This document shows positions 13,822 to 17,312 of a stretch of DNA of 17,312 nt, one piece after another (the first letter of the stretch is position 1; each line of letters begins with the position of its first letter). The DNA comes from Halolactibacillus sp051746745 (lineage in GTDB: Bacteria > Bacillota > Bacilli > Bacillales > Amphibacillaceae). The notes beneath the pieces were generated by a model that saw only the letters and a list, made by a program, of their open reading frames with translations, had not been told where the DNA came from and did no database searches. The stretch covers positions 1-17,312 of the forward strand of contig JBNJFJ010000036.1 in assembly GCA_051746745.1 (NCBI GenBank). Reading direction: 5' to 3'. Both the position numbers and the translations under genes were made by a program.

Positions 13822-15105
13822 ATGCCATACATTACAGACGTATATGCTCGCGAAGTCATGGACTCACGCGGTAACCCAACAGTAGAAGTAGAAGTTTACA
13901 CAGAATCAGGTGCGTTTGGTCGCGCTTTAGTACCAAGTGGTGCATCAACTGGTGAATATGAAGCAGTTGAACTACGTGACGGCGACAAAGACCGTTTCTT
14001 AGGTAAAGGTGTTCTTAAAGCAGTAGAAAACGTAAACGAAGTTATTGCACCTGAATTATTAGGTTTTGACGTAACGCGTCAAGTTGTGATTGACCGTTTA
14101 CTTATGGAATTAGACGGTACACCAAACAAAGGTAAATTAGGCGCTAACGCTATTTTAGGTGTTTCTATGGCTGTAGCACGTGCAGCAGCTGACCACTTAG
14201 GTGTTCCTTTATACACTTACCTTGGTGGATTCAACGCAACAGTACTTCCAACACCAATGATGAACATCTTAAACGGTGGTGAGCACGCTGACAACAACGT
14301 TGATATTCAAGAATTTATGATTATGCCTGTAGGCGCGCCTACATTCAAAGAAGCACTACGTATGGGTGCTGAAATCTTCCACAACTTGAAGAAAGTACTT
14401 TCTTCAAAAGGTTACAACACAGCTGTAGGTGACGAAGGTGGTTTCGCACCAAACCTTAAGTCAAACGAAGAAGCTTTATCTACAATCATCGAAGCAATCG
14501 AAACAGCTGGTTACAAGCCAGGTGAAGAAGTTCAATTAGCAATGGACGTTGCTGCTTCTGAGATCTACGAAGATGGTAAATACAACCTTAAAGGCGAAGG
14601 CGTTGTTCGTACGTCAGCTGAAATGGTTGACTGGTATGCAGAAATGTGTGACAAGTACCCAATCATCTCAATTGAAGATGGTCTTGACGAAAACGACTGG
14701 GATGGTTTCAAACTTCTTACTGACCGCCTAGGTGACAGAGTTCAATTAGTAGGTGACGATTTATTCGTAACAAACACTGAAAAATTAGCTGAAGGTATCG
14801 AAAAAGGTATCGGTAACTCAATCTTAGTTAAAGTTAACCAAATTGGTTCATTAACTGAAACATTTGAAGCAATCGAAATGGCGAAACAAGCTGGTTACAC
14901 AGCTGTTATCTCACACCGTTCAGGTGAAACTGAAGATACAACAATCGCTGACATCGCTGTTGCGACAAATGCTGGACAAATCAAAACAGGTGCTCCTTCA
15001 CGTACTGACCGTGTTGCTAAATACAACCAATTATTACGTATCGAAGACGAACTTGTTGAAACAGCTAAATATGCTGGAAAAAGCGCATTCTATAACTTAC
15101 GCTAA
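13822..15105 (+). CDS. eno: Enolase (phosphopyruvate hydratase)
   Basis: Dehydrates 2-phosphoglycerate to phosphoenolpyruvate; Mg2+-dependent. In Gram-positive bacteria it is also an RNA-degradosome partner and is often found at the surface. 427 residues, near the usual 430. Seen: SRGNPTVEVEV at 15-25, GASTGEYEA at 40-48, Glu205 in GDEGGFAP, Mg2+ ligands Asp242, Glu285 and Asp312, catalytic Lys337 in ILVKVNQIGSLTET (the enolase signature, 334-347), and SHRSGETED at 364-372. AAGGAG at 13806-13811 precedes the ATG. Codon use is as biased as gapA, more so than gpmI, consistent with separate, stronger expression. Last gene of the operon. Confidence 0.98.
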   Translation: MPYITDVYAREVMDSRGNPTVEVEVYTESGAFGRALVPSGASTGEYEAVELRDGDKDRFLGKGVLKAVENVNEVIAPELLGFDVTRQVVIDRLLMELDGTPNKGKLGANAILGVSMAVARAAADHLGVPLYTYLGGFNATVLPTPMMNILNGGEHADNNVDIQEFMIMPVGAPTFKEALRMGAEIFHNLKKVLSSKGYNTAVGDEGGFAPNLKSNEEALSTIIEAIETAGYKPGEEVQLAMDVAASEIYEDGKYNLKGEGVVRTSAEMVDWYAEMCDKYPIISIEDGLDENDWDGFKLLTDRLGDRVQLVGDDLFVTNTEKLAEGIEKGIGNSILVKVNQIGSLTETFEAIEMAKQAGYTAVISHRSGETEDTTIADIAVATNAGQIKTGAPSRTDRVAKYNQLLRIEDELVETAKYAGKSAFYNLR

Positions 15106-15135
15106 TCAGATGTAAGTAAAGATGAATAATGAAAG

Positions 15136-15162
15136 AGCCTAGTCCATTGACTAGGCTTTTTT
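15136..15162 (+). terminator. Operon terminator after eno
   Basis: Perfect 9-bp stem AGCCTAGTC / GACTAGGCT, loop CATT, six T (15157-15162). A clear end to the glycolytic operon. Confidence 0.93.
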
Positions 15163-15224
15163 GTTTGAGATCATAATCGGATAACTACTTACGTTTAATA
15201 TTAAATATGTACAAATTTAAAATG

Positions 15225-15238
15225 TTATTATGTAATAA
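15225..15238. repeat. Palindrome upstream of the toxin-antitoxin genes
   Basis: TTATTA-TG-TAATAA, symmetric arms with a 2-nt centre, about 25 nt upstream of the predicted -10 of the antitoxin gene. A candidate site for autoregulation by the AbrB-type antitoxin. The whole region 15163-15335 is very AT-rich, so chance symmetry is possible. Confidence 0.4.
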
Positions 15239-15257
15239 TGATTAAACAATGTTAGTA

Positions 15258-15266
15258 TGTTATAAT
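15258..15266 (+). promoter_or_regulatory. Extended -10 promoter of the toxin-antitoxin operon
   Basis: TGTTATAAT: TG, one base, then a consensus TATAAT at 15261-15266. No convincing -35. A leader of about 65 nt leads to AAGGAGG at 15321-15327. Confidence 0.6.
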
Positions 15267-15335
15267 ATATTTAATGGTATCATTATAGTATATAAGTTAA
15301 GCGTATCGTATTTGATATAGAAGGAGGTTTGGGTA

Positions 15336-15584
15336 ATGAGTAAAAATTTAGAAAGAAAAATCACTAAGGTCGGAAATAGTTTTGCTGTAACGCTGTCTCA
15401 AGATGTTTTAAAACACTTAAAAGTGACGCAGGGAGACGAAGTGAAAATTTCATTAGAGGACGATGGTCAAATCATGATTAAAAAAACAGTAAAGATGGAT
15501 TTTTTAGATCAAGATTTTTATGATGGTCTTCAAGATTTGTTCGATAATTATGATGATACGTTAAAAAACTTGGTGGAAAGATAA
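15336..15584 (+). CDS. AbrB/MazE/SpoVT-family antitoxin
   Basis: Predicted antitoxin and autorepressor of the following Doc toxin. 82 residues. The N-terminal part (about 6-50: RKITKVGNSFAVTLSQDVL, then GDEVKISLEDDGQIMIKK) is a swapped-hairpin AbrB/SpoVT DNA-binding domain of the MazE/PemI kind. The C-terminal part (about 53-82) is acidic and aromatic (DFLDQDFYDGLQDLFDNYDD) and is likely the disordered segment that binds and blocks the toxin. AAGGAGG lies 8 nt before the ATG. The stop is separated from the toxin start by one base, as in many TA operons. Partnering a Doc toxin with an AbrB-type rather than a Phd-type antitoxin is the less usual combination. Confidence 0.88.
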   Translation: MSKNLERKITKVGNSFAVTLSQDVLKHLKVTQGDEVKISLEDDGQIMIKKTVKMDFLDQDFYDGLQDLFDNYDDTLKNLVER

Positions 15585-15585
15585 G

Positions 15586-15978
15586 ATGAGATATTTAACT
15601 GGGAAAGAAATCATTTTGTTGAATTCACTTTTAATTAAGCGCTATTCCCCAAATGAAATGGTAGGAGTCAAAGATTACTCGCTATTAATGAGTGCCGTCG
15701 AACGACCAAAGCAAACTGTATTTAAATCAGAGGCTTATCCGACCATTTGGACTAAAGCAGCAGCTTTATATTCAAGTATTGCTCAAAATCATGCTTTTTT
15801 TAATGCAAATAAACGAACAGCTTTTGCATCAATGAAACAATTTTTATGGATGAATGGCTATCGCTTTTGCATTAATCAACGCGAAGCAGAGGACTATACT
15901 GTAAATATCGTTGTTGAGAAATTTGAAATCAATGATATCGCAATATGGATAAAAAATCATTCAGTCATGAGAGAGTGA
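15586..15978 (+). CDS. Doc/Fic-family toxin (death on curing)
   Basis: Predicted toxin; Doc of phage P1 phosphorylates EF-Tu and stops translation. 130 residues, the size of P1 Doc (126). The Fic-type core reads HAFFNANKRTA at 69-79: catalytic His69, then N73-A74-N75-K76-R77 matching the Doc pattern HxFx[DN]ANKR. P1 Doc has Asp where this protein has Asn73; the K-R that sets Doc apart from AMP-transferring Fic proteins (GNGR) is kept. SAVERPKQT at 36-44 and a C-terminal helix complete the fold. Translation is coupled to the antitoxin (1-nt gap); only a weak GGTGGAAAG serves as ribosome binding site. No terminator is obvious directly after it. Confidence 0.9.
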   Translation: MRYLTGKEIILLNSLLIKRYSPNEMVGVKDYSLLMSAVERPKQTVFKSEAYPTIWTKAAALYSSIAQNHAFFNANKRTAFASMKQFLWMNGYRFCINQREAEDYTVNIVVEKFEINDIAIWIKNHSVMRE

Positions 15979-16104
15979 AACAATCTTATCCATTGTATTT
16001 TGACAATAGATTTTCGAAATTTCTTTAAAGTCCTGAATTGTAAAGTCAAATGACAAAATCAAATTTTAAAAGTTTTCAATTTCATAACAATTACTTTTCT
16101 CCTC

Positions 16105-16133
16105 TTGTCATGATTACTAATTTAAGTGATAAT
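16105..16133 (+). promoter_or_regulatory. Promoter of the vanZ-like gene
   Basis: TTGTCA (16105-16110), 17-nt spacer, GATAAT (16128-16133). Five of six matches in each box. Start expected near 16140, so upstream in-frame GTG/ATG codons at 16126 and 16132 would not be in the mRNA. Confidence 0.7.
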
Positions 16134-16167
16134 GAAAACATTGCTTTACTATTTAGGGGGAGATTAT

Positions 16168-16743
16168 TTGTCGTATTTACCATTTGGCTTTTTCGTGTTG
16201 TTGCCAATTTTTTTAATCATTTATATTGCGTTAAGACAATTAAACAACCCCCGCTTAAAACGCCGGTTATTTAATGGGGTCATGTTGGGTTATCTCTTGA
16301 TTTTAAGTTACTTGATTTGGTTTAGAGGACTTGGGGATGCGCGTGACGCGCTTCAAATAAATTTGGAGCCGTTTGAGACAATTAAACTTTATTTACGCGC
16401 ATATAGGCAAGAGACGTTATCATTTGAGATTATTATTGTGAATCTTGTCGGCAATGTGGTGATGATGTTTCCGCTTGGTTTTTGGTTATATGTGAAACCG
16501 TATAGTTGGTTTAGAAAGTTATTATTTATTGTGTTAGTGCCGGTGCTATTTGAAGGCGGCCAGTACCTTTTGCATCAACTTCATATGGTCTCACGGTCCG
16601 TTGATGTAGATGATTGGATTTTAAATAGTTTAGGGATCTATTTAGGCTTGTTACTAAATATGGGGCATGAACAATTATTATCGAAACTATTGCATCAAAC
16701 AAAGTACAAAGAAACCAAAAAGTCAAACCAACATAGTATTTAA
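16168..16743 (+). CDS. VanZ-like family membrane protein
   Basis: Integral membrane protein of the VanZ-like family (VanZ of Tn1546 gives low-level teicoplanin resistance; most chromosomal members have unknown roles). I choose the TTG at 16168 (191 residues) because AGGGGGAG at 16155-16162 sits 5 nt upstream and the predicted transcript begins after the earlier GTG/ATG codons. Seen: hydrophobic segments near residues 4-22, 37-53, 87-109 (IIIVNLVGNVVMMFPLGFWL), 117-131 and 150-163; the VanZ motifs NLVGN..MFPLGF, EGGQYLL and RSVDVDDWILNSLG (the R-x-x-D-x-x-D pattern) are all present. The C-terminal tail is basic and soluble. Standalone gene with its own promoter and terminator; not linked to other van genes. 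Confidence 0.87.
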   Translation: MSYLPFGFFVLLPIFLIIYIALRQLNNPRLKRRLFNGVMLGYLLILSYLIWFRGLGDARDALQINLEPFETIKLYLRAYRQETLSFEIIIVNLVGNVVMMFPLGFWLYVKPYSWFRKLLFIVLVPVLFEGGQYLLHQLHMVSRSVDVDDWILNSLGIYLGLLLNMGHEQLLSKLLHQTKYKETKKSNQHSI

Positions 16744-16784
16744 AAGCGTCGGTATCATTCATAAGAATGACATCGACGCTTTTT
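16742..16784 (+). terminator. Intrinsic terminator of the vanZ-like gene
   Basis: Long hairpin: AAAAGCGTCGGT and TCATTC on the left, GAATGA and ATCGACGCTTTT on the right, one A-C mismatch and one G-U pair, ATAA loop, then T-run to 16784. The stop codon overlaps the foot of the stem. Confidence 0.88.
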
Positions 16785-16834
16785 GTATTAATAGCCTAAC
16801 GTATCAGCATCTTTTAACGAACTTAGGCAAGAAG

Positions 16835-16872
16835 TCTCCTTCCTCAAGCTCCGTCAGGAGCTAGGTGGGAGA
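16835..16872 (-). mobile_element. Terminal hairpin of an IS200/IS605-like IscB element
   Basis: Imperfect hairpin: inner stem AGCTCC / GGAGCT with GTCA loop (16847-16862), then CCT / AGG, then outer TCTCC / GGAGA (16835-16839 with 16868-16872). It overlaps the 3' end of the iscB-like frame on the minus strand, the place of the right-end hairpin in IS200/IS605-type elements. The exact cleavage point is not determinable; the element boundary is probably within about 16790-16835. Confidence 0.55.
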
Positions 16873-17312
16873 TGAATTGCCAATTGTTGTTATAATTTTT
16901 CACTGTCACATCTTTGAAACCGACTTGTTTGTATGTCTTTCCCGGTTTTGTGATATAGACATTGTGGATGTCTTTGATATAAAGACCAGTGGTGGTAAAT
17001 CCGCTAACAAAGCCGATTTTCCCAAAAATGCGTACAGTGTCATTCAAATGAATACCTTTCATTTCTTTTGTATTTTTCTTGTTGCGTTTTTGTGTAAGGT
17101 TTTTGTTCTTCCGACCTTTTCTAGCTGTCGCTTCATGTAAAGAACGTTTTTTCTTTCTGAATTGCTTGATATAAAATATCGTATGTGGATTTTCTTTGAT
17201 ATGTTGAATGCCTGATATGGCAATCGCATCATTATAATGTGTCTTCTCTAGATGAAGTGCTTTTCTTCTTGGCGTTGTTTCAGAACCGTAGATGATTCTA
17301 GCATCAGGATAT
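16844..17312 (-). CDS. iscB: IscB-like RNA-guided nuclease, C-terminal part (cut by window edge)
   Basis: 155 residues read on the minus strand without a stop from the window edge to TGA at 16844-16846; the N-terminus (bridge helix, RuvC-I/II, any HNH) lies outside. Seen, numbering from the edge: a post-HNH-like segment YGSETTPRRKALHLEK (8-23), RuvC-III THYNDAIAI (24-32) with catalytic His25 and Asp28, a basic segment RSLHEATARKGRK, and a C-terminal beta-rich domain KGIHLNDTVRIFGKIGFVSG followed by a poorly typical tail NNNWQFI. The order RuvC-III, LHxATxxKG, then KGxxLxDxVRxxG is that of IscB proteins, the transposon-encoded ancestors of Cas9. The final residues HLAPDGA are encoded inside the terminal hairpin. 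Family assignment is from memory of motifs; an HNH-less IsrB cannot be excluded. Any omega-RNA should lie upstream of the gene, beyond the window. Confidence 0.72.
   Translation of the reverse strand, partial: YPDARIIYGSETTPRRKALHLEKTHYNDAIAISGIQHIKENPHTIFYIKQFRKKKRSLHEATARKGRKNKNLTQKRNKKNTKEMKGIHLNDTVRIFGKIGFVSGFTTTGLYIKDIHNVYITKPGKTYKQVGFKDVTVKNYNNNWQFISHLAPDGA

Noticed and set aside
16050..16274. 74-residue frame overlapping the start of the vanZ-like gene
   Set aside because: It spans the predicted promoter, has no ribosome binding site and overlaps a gene with family motifs in another frame.
1..16743. VanY-like and VanZ-like genes in the same window, suggesting a glycopeptide-resistance cluster
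   Set aside because: They are about 15.5 kb apart, separated by housekeeping genes, and there is no vanH, vanA-type ligase, vanX or vanRS. Both families are common in chromosomes without resistance.
16865..17140. 91-residue plus-strand frame over the IscB region
   Set aside because: It is antisense to a frame with clear family motifs and has no ribosome binding site.
1..17312. CRISPR array
   Set aside because: No regularly spaced direct repeats were seen anywhere, including near the IscB-like fragment.

Overview
The window looks like chromosomal DNA from a low-GC Gram-positive bacterium (Firmicutes, most like Bacillaceae or a related group in Bacilli). Four things point there: the glycolytic operon cggR-gapA-pgk-tpiA-gpmI-eno in the order known from Bacillus and Staphylococcus, a perfect CtsR heat-shock operator in front of clpP, an orphan MsmX-type sugar ABC ATPase with a CcpA-type cre site, and strong AGGAGG ribosome binding sites throughout. 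An FBP-regulated type L-lactate dehydrogenase just upstream of the operon fits a fermentative or facultative lifestyle. Genus cannot be assigned from the sequence alone.

Layout: 1-712 is a VanY/LdcB-type D,D-carboxypeptidase, probably cut by the window edge. 858-2210 is class II fumarase (fumC), meeting the convergent msmX gene (2334-3437, minus) at a shared hairpin terminator. 3674-4567 (minus) is a PucR-type transcription regulator. 4885-5229 is a YheA/YmcA/YlbF family protein. clpP (5366-5947, minus) follows, with its CtsR box over the -35 element. A complete transcription unit for tRNA-Arg(CCG) lies at 6195-6348, then a small membrane protein and ldh (6871-7821).

The centre, 7920-15162, is the glycolytic operon. 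CggR is the FBP-responsive repressor of its own operon; its predicted operator lies downstream of the promoter, as in Bacillus. The five enzymes (GAPDH, phosphoglycerate kinase, triosephosphate isomerase, cofactor-independent phosphoglycerate mutase, enolase) take triose phosphates to phosphoenolpyruvate; LDH regenerates NAD+ for GAPDH. Hairpins sit at the cggR-gapA, gapA-pgk, pgk-tpiA and gpmI-eno junctions, which suggests that expression along the operon is tuned by RNA processing or partial termination.

After the eno terminator the window becomes accessory in character: an AbrB/MazE-type antitoxin paired with a Doc/Fic toxin, a VanZ-like membrane protein, and on the minus strand the C-terminal part of an IscB-like RNA-guided nuclease whose reading frame runs into a terminal hairpin of the IS200/IS605 kind. 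The rest of that element, including any omega-RNA, lies beyond the right edge. No CRISPR array or rRNA gene is present.
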